DNA of 64,000 nt, from contig CAMNQF010000004.1 in NCBI GenBank assembly GCA_946548895.1, positions 62,001 through 126,000 of the forward strand, read 5' to 3'. This DNA comes from an uncultured bacterium. Its GTDB lineage: Bacteria > Bacillota > Clostridia > Oscillospirales > Oscillospiraceae. The position numbers were made by a program, and so were the translations under genes. Each line of letters begins with the position of its first letter. Positions within the stretch are counted from its first letter, which is position 1. Under the pieces are notes generated by a model. The model saw only the letters and a list, made by a program, of their open reading frames with translations, was not told where the DNA came from and made no database searches. Positions 35,491-45,174 of the stretch are shown here, in pieces.

Positions 35491-37071
35491 TCAGAGGCCG
35501 CTGCCGCCGTAGTTGGCCAGCACCCGGGCGGAGGGGTCGTCCACGTCGCAGCCCGCCCAGGCCCGGTTGGGCATCCAGAATCCGGCCACCATCCCGCTCT
35601 GTCCTGGGTAGTATTTCTCAAAAAGCTCCCGGTAGAGCAGGGATTCCTTGGTGAAGGGCTGGGCATGGCGGTACCGCTTCCGCCGCGCCTCAAATTCCCC
35701 GTCGGTGTAGAGCCCCCCGGCGTACTCTTTCAAGTCGTCCACCAGGGAGTGGCCCACCGCGTCGGAGAAGGCGGCCTTCTCCCGCCACAGGATGCCCTCG
35801 GGCAGCCAGTCCCCCTGGAAGGCCTTCCGCAGCAGGTACTTGCCCTTGCCGTAGCGGTTCAGCTTTTGCTCCGGGTCGATGGACATGACGTACTCCACGA
35901 AGTCCAGGTCGCCGAAGGGTACCCGGGCCTCCAGCGAGTTGACCGAAATGCAGCGGTCCGCCCGGAGCACATCGTACATATGCAGCTCCCGGATCCGCTT
36001 CTCCGCCTCCTCCTGGAACGCCTGGGCGCTGGGGGCGTAGTCGGTGTATTTATAGCCGAACAGCTCGTCGGAGATCTCCCCGGTGAGGATCACCCGGATA
36101 TCGGTCCGCTCGTGGATGGCTTTGCACACCAGGTACATCCCCACGCTGGCCCGGATGGTGGTGATGTCGTAGGTGGCCAGCAGTTCCACCACCGTCTCCA
36201 GGCTGTCCAGCACGTCCTGCCGGGTGATGATGACCTCGGTGTGGTCGCTGCCGATGTATTCCGCCGCCTGCCGGGCGTATTTCAGGTCGATGGCGTCGGT
36301 GTCCATGCCAATGGCGAAGGTTTTGATGGGTTTTTCACAGGCCCTGGCGGCAATGGCGCACACCAGGGAGGAGTCCAGCCCGCCGGACAGGAGGAAGCCC
36401 ACCTTGGCATCGGCCACCAGCCGCTTTTCCACCCCGGCGGTCAGCTTTTCCCGGATGTTGGCGCAGACGGCGTCCAGGCCGTCGCGGCAGACCCGGTCCA
36501 CCTGGGCCATATCGCGGTAGCGCACGAATTTGCCGCCCCGGTAGTAGTGCCCCGGGGGGAAGGGCCAAATAGTCTCCACAATGCCCACCAGGTTTTTGGG
36601 CTCGCTGGCAAAGACGATGACGCCGCGGCTGTCGTACCCGTAATAGAGGGGGCGGATGCCGATGGGGTCCCGGGCGGCGATGAACTCCCCCGTCTCGCCG
36701 TCGTAGAGGACGCAGGCGAACTCCGCGTCCAGCATGGCGAACAGGTCCGTGCCGTACTCCCGGTACAGGGGGAGCAAAATCTCACAGTCGGACCCGCTCT
36801 GGAACGAATAGCCCTTTTCCTCCAGCCCGCGCCGCAGCGCCTGGAAGCCGTAGATCTCCCCATTGCACACGCAATAGCTGCCGTCCCGGGCGAAGGGCTG
36901 CATCCCCTCCGGGGTGGGGCCCATGATGGACAGCCGGTGGAAGCCCAGCAGGCCCTCCCCGGCCTGGAGGACCCGGCTCTGGTCGGGCCCCCGGCTGACG
37001 GTGCGCCGGAAGCCCCGCTGAAAGGCGTCAAAATCGGCCACAGGGCCGCAATAGCCTATGATGGAGCACAT
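35491..37071 (-). CDS. asnB: Asparagine synthase (glutamine-hydrolysing)
   Basis: A 526-residue enzyme. After removal of Met1 the N-terminal Cys2 (MCSIIGYCG) is the class II glutaminase nucleophile, followed by the conserved LGFHRLSI and CNGEIYGF segments. The synthetase domain has the ATP-pyrophosphatase loop FLLSGGLDSSLVCAI near residue 235. It converts aspartate to asparagine with glutamine as donor. Ribosome site GAGGGA. It starts 69 bases after purF and runs 33 bases ahead of purC in the same leftward cluster. Length resembles the 550-residue AsnB type rather than the longer Bacillus AsnO forms. Confidence 0.95.
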   Translation of the reverse strand: MCSIIGYCGPVADFDAFQRGFRRTVSRGPDQSRVLQAGEGLLGFHRLSIMGPTPEGMQPFARDGSYCVCNGEIYGFQALRRGLEEKGYSFQSGSDCEILLPLYREYGTDLFAMLDAEFACVLYDGETGEFIAARDPIGIRPLYYGYDSRGVIVFASEPKNLVGIVETIWPFPPGHYYRGGKFVRYRDMAQVDRVCRDGLDAVCANIREKLTAGVEKRLVADAKVGFLLSGGLDSSLVCAIAARACEKPIKTFAIGMDTDAIDLKYARQAAEYIGSDHTEVIITRQDVLDSLETVVELLATYDITTIRASVGMYLVCKAIHERTDIRVILTGEISDELFGYKYTDYAPSAQAFQEEAEKRIRELHMYDVLRADRCISVNSLEARVPFGDLDFVEYVMSIDPEQKLNRYGKGKYLLRKAFQGDWLPEGILWREKAAFSDAVGHSLVDDLKEYAGGLYTDGEFEARRKRYRHAQPFTKESLLYRELFEKYYPGQSGMVAGFWMPNRAWAGCDVDDPSARVLANYGGSGL

Positions 37072-37140
37072 AGTGTATCCCTCTTTCCGCCCCCCGGTCC
37101 CGGCGGGTCCGCGGGGCTTTGATTTCTGCCTGCCCCGGCG

Positions 37141-38502
37141 CTACAGGGCCAGGGGATAGTCCCCCGTAAAGCACCCCTCGCAGAAGCCGCAGGCGGCGTC
37201 CGGCGCGATCCGGCGCAGGGCGTCCAGGCTCAGGAAGGCCAGACTGTCTGCGCCGGTCTGCGCCCGGATCTCTTCCAGCGAATAGTTGCAGGCGATGAGC
37301 TGGTCCCGGTCCGGGATGTCGGTGCCGAACCAGCAGGGGGCCACGAAGGGCGGCGCGGAGGAGCGCAGGTGGACCTCCCGGGCCCCCGACTCCCGCAGCA
37401 GGGCCACAATCTGCCGGGAGGTGGTGCCCCGGACGATGGAGTCGTCCACCATCACCACCCGCCGGCCCTCCACGCAGCTTTTCAGCGCCCCCAGCTTGAT
37501 CCGCACCGCCTCCTCCCGGCGGCCCTGCCCGGGGGTGATGAAGGTGCGGCCGATATAGCGGTTCTTCACCAGCCCCACCCCGTAGGGGATGCCGGACTCC
37601 TGGGCGTAGCCCATGGCGGCGTCCAGCCCGGAGTCGGGCACGCCGATGACCACGTCGGCTTCCACGGGGCGCTCCCGGGCCAGCAGCCGGCCCGCCCGCC
37701 GCCGGGCCTCATGGACGGACTGGCCGCAGATCACGGAGTCGGGCCGGGCGAAGTAGATGTATTCAAAAATGCACAGCTGCCCGCCGCCCTCAACCGGCCG
37801 CTGGACGGTCCGGACCGCGCCATCCTCCACCACCAGGATTTCGCCGGGGCCCAGGTCCCGCACGAATTCCGCCCCCACCGCGTCCAGGGCGCAGGACTCG
37901 GAGGCGAACACCACCGCCGCGCCCCGGCGGCCCATGCACAGGGGCCGGAACCCCCAGGGATCCCGGGCGGCCACCAGCTTCCGGGGGGACAGGACGATGA
38001 GGGACCAGGCCCCCCGCAGCCCCGCCAGCGCCCGGCGCACCGCCTCCTCCACCGAGGGGCAGCGCAGCCGGGCCTGGGCGATGGCGTACGCGATGAGCTC
38101 GGAGTCGCTGGTGGTCTGGAAAATGGCCCCCTGGTACTCCAATTGGGTGCGCAGCGCGCCGGCGTGGGGCAGGTTCCCGTTGTGGGCCAGGGCCAGGGAC
38201 CCCTTGACGTATTTCAGTGTCAGCGGCTGGGCGTTCTCCCGCCGGGCGCCCCCCGTGGTGGAGTAGCGGACGTGGCCCACCGCCATAGTCCCGTTCAGCT
38301 CGTCCAGGAGCTGTTCGCGGAACACCTCCCCCACCAGGCCCGCGTCCTTGTGGTAGGACAGCTCCCTGTCGTTGACGGCGGCGATGCCGCAGGCCTCCTG
38401 GCCCCGGTGCTGGAGGGCGTACAGCCCGTAATAGGCGGTGCGGGCGCAGCCCCCCGCCGGGTCGTACACGCCGAACACGCCGCACTCCTCATGAAGCTCC
38501 AT
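37141..38502 (-). CDS. purF: Amidophosphoribosyltransferase
   Basis: A 453-residue enzyme for the first step of purine synthesis. It has the propeptide form: MELHEE followed by Cys7, the class II glutaminase nucleophile after cleavage. The PRPP loop is [16 protein letters not shown]. Cysteines near residue 238, at CNYSLEE and in the C-terminal CGFCEGC match the [4Fe-4S]-containing Bacillus-type PurF. ATG 38502 is 8 bases from AGGGAG; a GTG nine bases earlier is too close to it. It begins 29 bases after gltD. Confidence 0.96.
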   Translation of the reverse strand: MELHEECGVFGVYDPAGGCARTAYYGLYALQHRGQEACGIAAVNDRELSYHKDAGLVGEVFREQLLDELNGTMAVGHVRYSTTGGARRENAQPLTLKYVKGSLALAHNGNLPHAGALRTQLEYQGAIFQTTSDSELIAYAIAQARLRCPSVEEAVRRALAGLRGAWSLIVLSPRKLVAARDPWGFRPLCMGRRGAAVVFASESCALDAVGAEFVRDLGPGEILVVEDGAVRTVQRPVEGGGQLCIFEYIYFARPDSVICGQSVHEARRRAGRLLARERPVEADVVIGVPDSGLDAAMGYAQESGIPYGVGLVKNRYIGRTFITPGQGRREEAVRIKLGALKSCVEGRRVVMVDDSIVRGTTSRQIVALLRESGAREVHLRSSAPPFVAPCWFGTDIPDRDQLIACNYSLEEIRAQTGADSLAFLSLDALRRIAPDAACGFCEGCFTGDYPLAL

Positions 38503-38531
38503 CAAAAACACTCCCTCTGCCGACGGGCGGG

Positions 38532-39998
38532 TCAGCCCAGGCCGCTGTATCCCATCAGGTATTCGTCAACCTCCCGGGCGGCGGCCCGGCCCTCGGCGAT
38601 GGCCCACACCACCAGGGACTGCCCCCGGCGCATATCCCCGGCGGCGAACACCTTTTCCACGCCGGTGGCATGGCCCCCGGGGGCGGTGGACACGTTGGAC
38701 CGCCCGTCCCGGCTCAGGCCAAAGGCCTCGGCGGCGTAGTCCTCCGGCCCCAGGAAGCCCGCCGCGATGAGCAGCAGCTGGCAGGGCAGCTCCTCCTCCG
38801 AGCCGGGAACCTCTGCCATCACCCGCCGCCCGCCCTCCTCCTTCGGCTCCAGCCTGACGGCGGTGACGGAGGACAGCGCCCCGCGCCCGTCGGTCCGGCA
38901 CGCCTTCACCGTGGCCTGATACCGCCGGGGATCGGCCCCGAACAGGGCGGCGGCCTCCTCCTGGCCGTAATCGGTCTTGCACACACGGGGCCACTGGGGC
39001 CAGGGGTTATCCCCGGCCCGGACATCCGGGAGCCTGGGCATCATTTCCAGCTGCACCACCGACCGGCACCCCTGGCGGATAGCGGCGCCCACACAGTCGT
39101 TCCCCGTGTCTCCGCCCCCCACAATGACCACGTCCCTGCCAGCGGCGCTGATGGGGGCCCCGCCGTCCAGCAGGGCCTTTGTGGCGGCGGTCAGGAAATC
39201 CACGGCGAAATACGCGCCGGGAATCCCCTCGGCAGCGGGCAGGGGCCGGGGCTTCTTGGCCCCGCAGCACAGGACCACCGCGTCATATTCCGCCAGCAGA
39301 TCCTGGGCGGGCAGGTTCCGCCCTATGTCGCAGCCTGTGCGGAACTCCACCCCCTCCGCCTTCATCAGCTCCACCCGGCGCTGAACCACGCGCTTTTCCA
39401 GCTTCATATTGGGGATGCCGTACATGAGCAGGCCCCCCGGCCGGTCGTCCCGCTCGAACACGGTGACGCTGTGCCCCCGGCGGTTGAGCTGCTGGGCGGC
39501 GGCCAGCCCCGCCGGGCCCGACCCCACCACCGCCACCTGTTTCCCCGTGCGCACACGGGGCGGCCGGGGCGCCATGGCCCCGGAGGCAAAGCCCGCCTCA
39601 ATGATGGCCAGCTCGTTGTCCCGGATGGCAACCGGGTCCCCGTTCAGGCCGCAGGTGCACGCCGCCTCGCACAGGGCGGGGCATACCCGGCCCGTGAACT
39701 CAGGAAAGCTGTTGGTCTTGGTCAGGCGGGCCAGGGCCTGGCCCAGGTTCCCGGTGTACACCAGGTCGTTCCACTCCGGCACCAGGTTGTGGAGGGGGCA
39801 GCCGGTGAACATCCCCCCCAGCTCCACCCCGGACTGGCAGAAGGGCACGCCGCACTCCATGCAGCGGGCCGCCTGTTCCCGCCGCTCCTCCTCCGGGAGG
39901 GGGGCATGAAACTCGTCCCAATGGCGGACGCGCTCCCGGGGCGGCTGGCCGGGCCTGCCCCGGCGCTGGAAGTCCAAAAATCCAGTGGGCTTTCCCAT
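38532..39998 (-). CDS. gltD: Glutamate synthase, small (beta) subunit
   Basis: A 488-residue iron-sulphur flavoprotein that passes electrons from NADPH to the large subunit. The N-terminal region has two cysteine clusters ([12 protein letters not shown] with CPLHN, and [12 protein letters not shown]) for [4Fe-4S] centres. FAD and NADPH Rossmann motifs follow: [15 protein letters not shown] near 150 and [12 protein letters not shown] near 290. Length equals typical GltD. It starts 2 bases after the gltB stop, so the subunits are coupled. Confidence 0.97.
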   Translation of the reverse strand: MGKPTGFLDFQRRGRPGQPPRERVRHWDEFHAPLPEEERREQAARCMECGVPFCQSGVELGGMFTGCPLHNLVPEWNDLVYTGNLGQALARLTKTNSFPEFTGRVCPALCEAACTCGLNGDPVAIRDNELAIIEAGFASGAMAPRPPRVRTGKQVAVVGSGPAGLAAAQQLNRRGHSVTVFERDDRPGGLLMYGIPNMKLEKRVVQRRVELMKAEGVEFRTGCDIGRNLPAQDLLAEYDAVVLCCGAKKPRPLPAAEGIPGAYFAVDFLTAATKALLDGGAPISAAGRDVVIVGGGDTGNDCVGAAIRQGCRSVVQLEMMPRLPDVRAGDNPWPQWPRVCKTDYGQEEAAALFGADPRRYQATVKACRTDGRGALSSVTAVRLEPKEEGGRRVMAEVPGSEEELPCQLLLIAAGFLGPEDYAAEAFGLSRDGRSNVSTAPGGHATGVEKVFAAGDMRRGQSLVVWAIAEGRAAAREVDEYLMGYSGLG

Positions 39999-40000
39999 GA

Positions 40001-43000
40001 TTATTTCCCTCCCGTCACGGCGTAAAACGCCTCCATCTCCGCCTCGTCCCGGTCCATGCCCCGCTTTTCGCATTGGGCGATGGCGTCCAGCATCCGGCCG
40101 TAGTCTTTGGGTAATATCTTCTTGAAATTTTCCGCGTTGTGTTCAAAATCCGCCAGGATAGCCCGGCCCCGCTCCGAGCCGGTGGCGGCGGTGTGCAGGG
40201 CGATGAGGGACCGAAGCTCCTCCAGGTCGTGGGCATCCGCCACGGGTTCCAGGGACACCAGCTCCTTGTTCACCCGCAGGTACAGGTCCCGCCGGGGATC
40301 CCAGACGTAGGCCACGCCCCCCGACATACCGGCGGCGAAGTTCTCGCCCGTCTCCCCCAGCACCACCACCCGGCCCCCGGTCATGTACTCGCAGCCGTGG
40401 CTGCCCACGCCCTCCACCACGGCCGCAGCCCCGGAGTTGCGCACGGCGAAGCGCTCCCCGGCCTTTCCCGCGATGAAGGCTGTGCCGGAGGTGGCGCCGT
40501 ACAGGGCCACATTGCCGGCGATGACATTGTCTCCCGCCCGGAACGGGGCGGTTTTGGGCGGGTAGACCACCAGCCTGCCGCCGGACAGCCCCTTGCCCAG
40601 GTAGTCGTTGGCGTCCCCCTCCAGCTCCAGGGTGAGCCCCCGGGGGAGAAAGGCCCCGAAGGACTGGCCCCCGCCGCCGCTACAGCGGACGGTGAAGGTA
40701 TCCTCCTCCAGCCCCTGCCCGTGGAGGCGGGTGATCTCGGAGCCGAACATGGTGCCCACCGCCCGGTCGGTGGAGGTGACGTTCAGGGCGATCTGCCGTT
40801 TCCGCCCCTTTTCCAGCGCCCCGCCCAGCTTGGCCAGCAGAACGGACTGGTCCACAGTCTCCTCCAATTTGAAATCGTACACATCGGCGGGGTTGAAGTG
40901 GGTCTGATACGCCCCCCCGGTATAGGGATTGCCCAGAATGGCGGACAGGTCCACCGCGGCGGCCCGGCCGTTCACCGGACTGACCCGCTTTTTCAGCAGG
41001 TCGGTGCGGCCCACCAGCTCGTCCACCGTGCGCACCCCCAGCTTTGCCATGTGCTCCCGCAGCTCCTGGGCGACGAAGCGCATGAAGTTCACCACGTATT
41101 CCGGCTTTCCGCGGAAGCGCTTGCGCAGCTCCGGGTTCTGGGTGGCCACCCCCACGGGGCAGGTGTCCAGATTGCACACCCGCATCATCACGCAGCCCAT
41201 GGTCACCAGGGGCGCGGTGGCGAAGCCAAACTCCTCCGCCCCCAGCATACAGGCGATGGCCACGTCCCGGCCGGTCATCAGCTTGCCGTCGGCCTCCAGC
41301 GCCACCCGGGAGCGCAGGCCGTTCTGAATCAGGGTCTGGTGGGTTTCCGCCAGCCCCAGCTCCCAGGGCAGGCCCGCGTGGTGGATGGAGGTGCGGGGGG
41401 CGGCCCCGGTGCCCCCGTCCCAGCCGGAGATCAAAATCACCTGGGCCCCGGCCTTGGCCACCCCCGCCGCCACGGTGCCCACCCCCGCCTCGCTCACCAG
41501 CTTGACGGAAATGCGGGCGCGGCGGTTGGCGTTTTTCAAATCGAAAATGAGCTGGGCCAGGTCCTCAATGGAGTAGATGTCGTGATGGGGCGGCGGGGAG
41601 ATCAGGGCCACCCCGGGGGTGGAGTGCCGGGTCTTGGCGATCCAGGGATATACCTTCTTCCCCGGCAGATGGCCGCCCTCCCCGGGCTTGGCCCCCTGGG
41701 CCATTTTGATCTGGATCTCCTTCGCGCTCACCAGGTACTCGCTGGTGACGCCGAACCGGCCCGACGCCACCTGCTTGATGGCGGAGCAGCGGTCGCTGTG
41801 CAGCCGCTGGGGCCGCTCGCCCCCCTCGCCGGAGTTGGACTTGCCCCCCAGCAGGTTCATGGCCTGGGCCAGGCACTCGTGGGCCTCCTGGGAGATGGAG
41901 CCGTAGCTCATGGCCCCGGTCTTGAAGCGCTTGACAATGGAGTCCACCCCCTCCACCTGGTCCAGGGGAATGGGATCGTCCAGGTACTTCATCTCCATCA
42001 GCCCCCGGAGGGTGTGGGGACAGCTTTCGTCGTCCACCAGGGCGCTGTACCGCTGGAACAGGGCGTAATCCCCCGTGCGCGCGGCCTGCTGGAGCAGGTG
42101 GATGGCCTGGGGGCTGTACATATGGTCCTCCTGCCCCGAGCGGGCCTTGTGGGTCCCGGCGGAGTCCAGGGTGGGGTCCGTCTCCAGCCCCAGGGGGTCG
42201 AAGGCCCGGCTGTGGCTGCGGTCCACCATGGCCTCGATGTCCGAAAGCCCGATGCCCCCCACCCGGGAGACGGTGTTGGTGAAGTATTCGTCCACCACGT
42301 CTTTGGCGATGCCCACGGCTTCGAAGATCTGGGCGGACTGGTAGGACTGGAGGGTGGATATGCCCATTTTGGAGGCGATTTTCACAATGCCCTTGAGGAT
42401 GGCCCGGTTATAGTCGTCCACCGCCGCGCCGAAGTCCTTGTCCAGCAGCCCGTCGCCGATGAGCTGGCCGATGGTCTCCTGGGCCAGGTAGGGGTTGACC
42501 GCCCGGGCGCCGTAGCCCAGCAGGGCGGCGAAGTGGTGGACGTCCCGGGGCTCGCCGGACTCCAGGATCACGGACACCGCCGTGCGCTTGCGGGTGCGGA
42601 TCAGGTGCTGCTCCAGGGCGGACACCGCCAGCAGGGAGGGGATGGCCGCATGGTTCTCGTCCACCCCCCGGTCGGACAGAATGAGGATGTTGGCCCCGTT
42701 CCGATAGGCCCGGTCGGCGGCCAGCTTCATCTGGTCCAGCGCCCGCTTCAGGGGCATCCCTTTGAAATAGAGCAGGGACACGGTTTCCACGTGGAAGCCG
42801 GGGCGGTCCATGTCCTTGATTTTCATCAGGTCCACCGAGGTGAGGATGGGGTTGTGGATCTGGAGCACCCGGCAGTTTGCCCCCCGCTCCTCCAGCAGGT
42901 TGCCGTCGTCGCCCACGTAGACGGTGGTGTCAGTGACAATCTCCTCCCGGATGGCGTCGATGGGCGGGTTGGTCACCTGGGCAAAGAGCTGCCGGAAGTA

Positions 43001-44536
43001 GTCGAACAGGGGCCGGTCCCGGCGGTCCAGCACCGCCAGGGGGATGTCCGCCCCCATGGAGGCGGTGGGTTCCGCCCCCGTGCGGGCCATGGGCAGGATG
43101 GCGTCCTTCACGTCCTCCCAGGTGTAGCCGAAGGCCTTTTGCACCTGGGCCCGGCGCTGGGGGGAATAGGTTTCCACCCGGCGGTTGGGGATGGGCAGGT
43201 CCCGCAGCTGGACCAGGTTTCGGTCCAGCCACTCGCCGTAGGGATTGCGGGCGGCGTAGCCCTCCTTGAGCTCGTCATCGCCGATAATCCGGCCCTGAAC
43301 CGTGTCCACCAGCAGCATCTTTCCCGGCTCCAGCCGGGATTTTTCCACCACATGGGCGGGGTCGATGTCCAGCACGCCCACTTCGGAGGACAGGATCAGC
43401 CGGCCGCCGTCGGTGACATAGTACCGGGCGGGGCGCAGACCGTTGCGGTCCAGCACCGCCCCCACCTGGTCCCCGTCGGAGAACAGGATGGCCGCCGGCC
43501 CGTCCCAGGGCTCCATCATGGCGGCGTAGTACTGGTACAGGTCCCGCCGGGCCCGGGACAGGCTGGGGTTGTTCCGCCAGGGCTCCGGGACGCACACCAT
43601 CACCGCCAGGGGCAGCTCCATGCCGCTCATCACCAGGAATTCCAGGGTGTTGTCCAGCATGGCGGAGTCGGAGCCGTTTACGTCCACCACCGGGAACACC
43701 TTGTCCATGTCCCCCTCCCACACCGGGGCGCGCATGGTCTCCTCCCGGGCCAGCATCCGGTCCGCGTTGCCCCGGATGGTGTTGATCTCCCCGTTGTGGA
43801 GGATGAATCGGTTGGGGTGGGCCCGTTCCCAGGAGGGGTTGGTGTTGGTGGAGAACCGGGAGTGGACCAGGGCGATGGCGGAGGCGTACCGCTCGTCCTG
43901 GAGGTCCAGGTAGAACTGCCGCAGCTGGCCCACCAGGAACATCCCCTTGTACACGATGGTCCGGCTGGACAGGGAGACCACGTAGGCGCCGCTGCTGGAC
44001 TGTTCGAACTCCCGGCGGACGACATACAGCTTTCGGTCAAACTCCAGGCCCTGGGCCAGGCGCTCCGGCCGGCGGACAAAGCCCTGAAGGATGCGGGGCA
44101 TTTTGTCCAGCGCCTTCTGCCCCAGCACCTGGGGGCGGACCGGCGCCTCCCGCCAGCCTAGGAAGTCCATGCCCTCTTTTTCCACGATCAGCTCAAACAG
44201 CTTCATGGCCTGGTTCCGGCGCAGGGCGTCCTGGGGAAAGAAGAACATCCCCACGCCGTAATCCCGTTTCCCACCCAGGGACAGGCCGCATTTCTCCGCC
44301 TCCCGGGCAAAAAACTGGTGGGAAATCTGGAGCAGGATACCTACTCCGTCGCCGGTTTTGCCCTCGGCGTCCTTACCCGCCCGGTGTTCCAGCTTTTCCA
44401 CGATCTTCAGCGCGTCGTCCACGGTTCGGTGGCTTTTCCGGCCCTTGATGTCCACCACCGCCCCGATGCCGCAGGCGTCGTGCTCGAATCGGGGGTCGTA
44501 CAGCGGGGGGATGGGCCCCGTATCCGTTTGCCTCAT
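40001..44536 (-). CDS. gltB: Glutamate synthase, large (alpha) subunit
   Basis: A 1511-residue subunit making two glutamates from glutamine and 2-oxoglutarate. Domains in order: class II glutaminase beginning at Cys22 (FEHDACGIG) after a propeptide, a central domain, the FMN-binding synthase domain (KPGEGGHLPGKKVYPWIA; SGWDGGTGAAPRTS), the [3Fe-4S] motif in VCNLDTCPVGVATQ with the upstream Cys, and the C-terminal beta-helix (GAAAVVEGVGSHGCEYMTGG). Length is that of full bacterial GltB. It lies downstream of the ANTAR regulator with a terminator-like hairpin between, which may make its expression conditional. Confidence 0.98.
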   Translation of the reverse strand: MRQTDTGPIPPLYDPRFEHDACGIGAVVDIKGRKSHRTVDDALKIVEKLEHRAGKDAEGKTGDGVGILLQISHQFFAREAEKCGLSLGGKRDYGVGMFFFPQDALRRNQAMKLFELIVEKEGMDFLGWREAPVRPQVLGQKALDKMPRILQGFVRRPERLAQGLEFDRKLYVVRREFEQSSSGAYVVSLSSRTIVYKGMFLVGQLRQFYLDLQDERYASAIALVHSRFSTNTNPSWERAHPNRFILHNGEINTIRGNADRMLAREETMRAPVWEGDMDKVFPVVDVNGSDSAMLDNTLEFLVMSGMELPLAVMVCVPEPWRNNPSLSRARRDLYQYYAAMMEPWDGPAAILFSDGDQVGAVLDRNGLRPARYYVTDGGRLILSSEVGVLDIDPAHVVEKSRLEPGKMLLVDTVQGRIIGDDELKEGYAARNPYGEWLDRNLVQLRDLPIPNRRVETYSPQRRAQVQKAFGYTWEDVKDAILPMARTGAEPTASMGADIPLAVLDRRDRPLFDYFRQLFAQVTNPPIDAIREEIVTDTTVYVGDDGNLLEERGANCRVLQIHNPILTSVDLMKIKDMDRPGFHVETVSLLYFKGMPLKRALDQMKLAADRAYRNGANILILSDRGVDENHAAIPSLLAVSALEQHLIRTRKRTAVSVILESGEPRDVHHFAALLGYGARAVNPYLAQETIGQLIGDGLLDKDFGAAVDDYNRAILKGIVKIASKMGISTLQSYQSAQIFEAVGIAKDVVDEYFTNTVSRVGGIGLSDIEAMVDRSHSRAFDPLGLETDPTLDSAGTHKARSGQEDHMYSPQAIHLLQQAARTGDYALFQRYSALVDDESCPHTLRGLMEMKYLDDPIPLDQVEGVDSIVKRFKTGAMSYGSISQEAHECLAQAMNLLGGKSNSGEGGERPQRLHSDRCSAIKQVASGRFGVTSEYLVSAKEIQIKMAQGAKPGEGGHLPGKKVYPWIAKTRHSTPGVALISPPPHHDIYSIEDLAQLIFDLKNANRRARISVKLVSEAGVGTVAAGVAKAGAQVILISGWDGGTGAAPRTSIHHAGLPWELGLAETHQTLIQNGLRSRVALEADGKLMTGRDVAIACMLGAEEFGFATAPLVTMGCVMMRVCNLDTCPVGVATQNPELRKRFRGKPEYVVNFMRFVAQELREHMAKLGVRTVDELVGRTDLLKKRVSPVNGRAAAVDLSAILGNPYTGGAYQTHFNPADVYDFKLEETVDQSVLLAKLGGALEKGRKRQIALNVTSTDRAVGTMFGSEITRLHGQGLEEDTFTVRCSGGGGQSFGAFLPRGLTLELEGDANDYLGKGLSGGRLVVYPPKTAPFRAGDNVIAGNVALYGATSGTAFIAGKAGERFAVRNSGAAAVVEGVGSHGCEYMTGGRVVVLGETGENFAAGMSGGVAYVWDPRRDLYLRVNKELVSLEPVADAHDLEELRSLIALHTAATGSERGRAILADFEHNAENFKKILPKDYGRMLDAIAQCEKRGMDRDEAEMEAFYAVTGGK

Positions 44537-44557
44537 GGTCAATACCTCCCTTATGGG

Positions 44558-44587
44558 ACAAAAGACGGCGGCATAAGCGCCGCCGTC
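44558..44587 (-). terminator. Terminator-like hairpin between the ANTAR gene and gltB
   Basis: On the minus strand a 9-bp perfect G/C stem (44587-44579 with 44572-44564), a six-base loop and then TTTTGT. It stands 22 bases before the gltB ATG, inside a cluster read in one direction, so it is either a partial terminator or the off-state of an attenuator. Confidence 0.65.
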
Positions 44588-44595
44588 CCTGTCCG

Positions 44596-45141
44596 TCAGG
44601 CGTCTCTGCCCGGTGTGATCTCGTCCAGCACTTGCCGCGCGGCGTCCGCCAGCCGGGCGCCGCGGTTCATGCTCCGCTTTTGGAGGAAGCGGTGGGCCTG
44701 CTCCTCCGTCATGCCGTTTTGGTCCATCAGCGCCGCCTTGGCCTGCTCCACCAGCCGCTGTTCCGCCTCCGAGCGCCGGACGGGAACCTCCCGGCCCTGG
44801 GTGAGCTGGGCCAGCAGCCGCACCGAGGCGAGCAGCGACCGGCGGTCCACCGGGGCGGGCAGCTTCAGCACCCCCGCCGCCGCGCACAGGTCCAGCTGGG
44901 CCTGGGGGGCCACCATCAGCATGGCGCACCGCTGGGGCAGGTCATAAAAGAGCGACTCGCAGCTCTCGTCGGCCAGCTTAAAGCCGCACACCACCAGATC
45001 CAGCCGCAGCTTGCCCACCGTCCGCTTCACCTGGGCGGCGCTGCGGCAGGTCAGGCAGGTGAATTCCCCGGTGCTCTCCAGCGCTTCCCGGAGACGGTCG
45101 CAGTTGGACTGCCGTTCAAAGGCCACAATCACTTGCCGCAT
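44596..45141 (-). CDS. ANTAR-domain antitermination regulator with degenerate receiver domain
   Basis: A 181-residue protein. Residues 1-115 have the fold pattern of a receiver domain, but the strand that should end in the phospho-acceptor Asp reads LDLVVCGFKLAD, so that Asp is missing, as are the usual acidic residues near the N-terminus. Residues 120-178 match the RNA-binding ANTAR domain: EAEQRLVEQAKAALM, then GMTEEQAHRFLQKRSMNRG and LADAARQVL. ANTAR proteins (AmiR, NasR, EutV) bind paired hexaloop RNA hairpins and prevent termination, often in nitrogen metabolism. It lies between glnA (33 bases upstream) and gltB, so control of these genes is likely. Activation must use something other than Asp phosphorylation. 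Confidence 0.85.
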   Translation of the reverse strand: MRQVIVAFERQSNCDRLREALESTGEFTCLTCRSAAQVKRTVGKLRLDLVVCGFKLADESCESLFYDLPQRCAMLMVAPQAQLDLCAAAGVLKLPAPVDRRSLLASVRLLAQLTQGREVPVRRSEAEQRLVEQAKAALMDQNGMTEEQAHRFLQKRSMNRGARLADAARQVLDEITPGRDA

Positions 45142-45174
45142 GGCCGTTCACCCACTCTCCGCACGGACGTTCCC

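Noticed and set aside
40139-44161. 1340-codon open frame on the plus strand opposite gltB
   Set aside because: It is the antisense shadow of gltB: strong G/C third-position bias removes stops from the opposite strand. The translation is His/Val/Gly-rich without any domain, whereas gltB is conserved end to end.
40001-44929. Upstream extension of gltB to 44929
   Set aside because: It would overlap the ANTAR gene in another frame. The ATG at 44536 has a GGGAGG ribosome site and places the catalytic Cys 22 residues from the start, as expected for a GltB propeptide.
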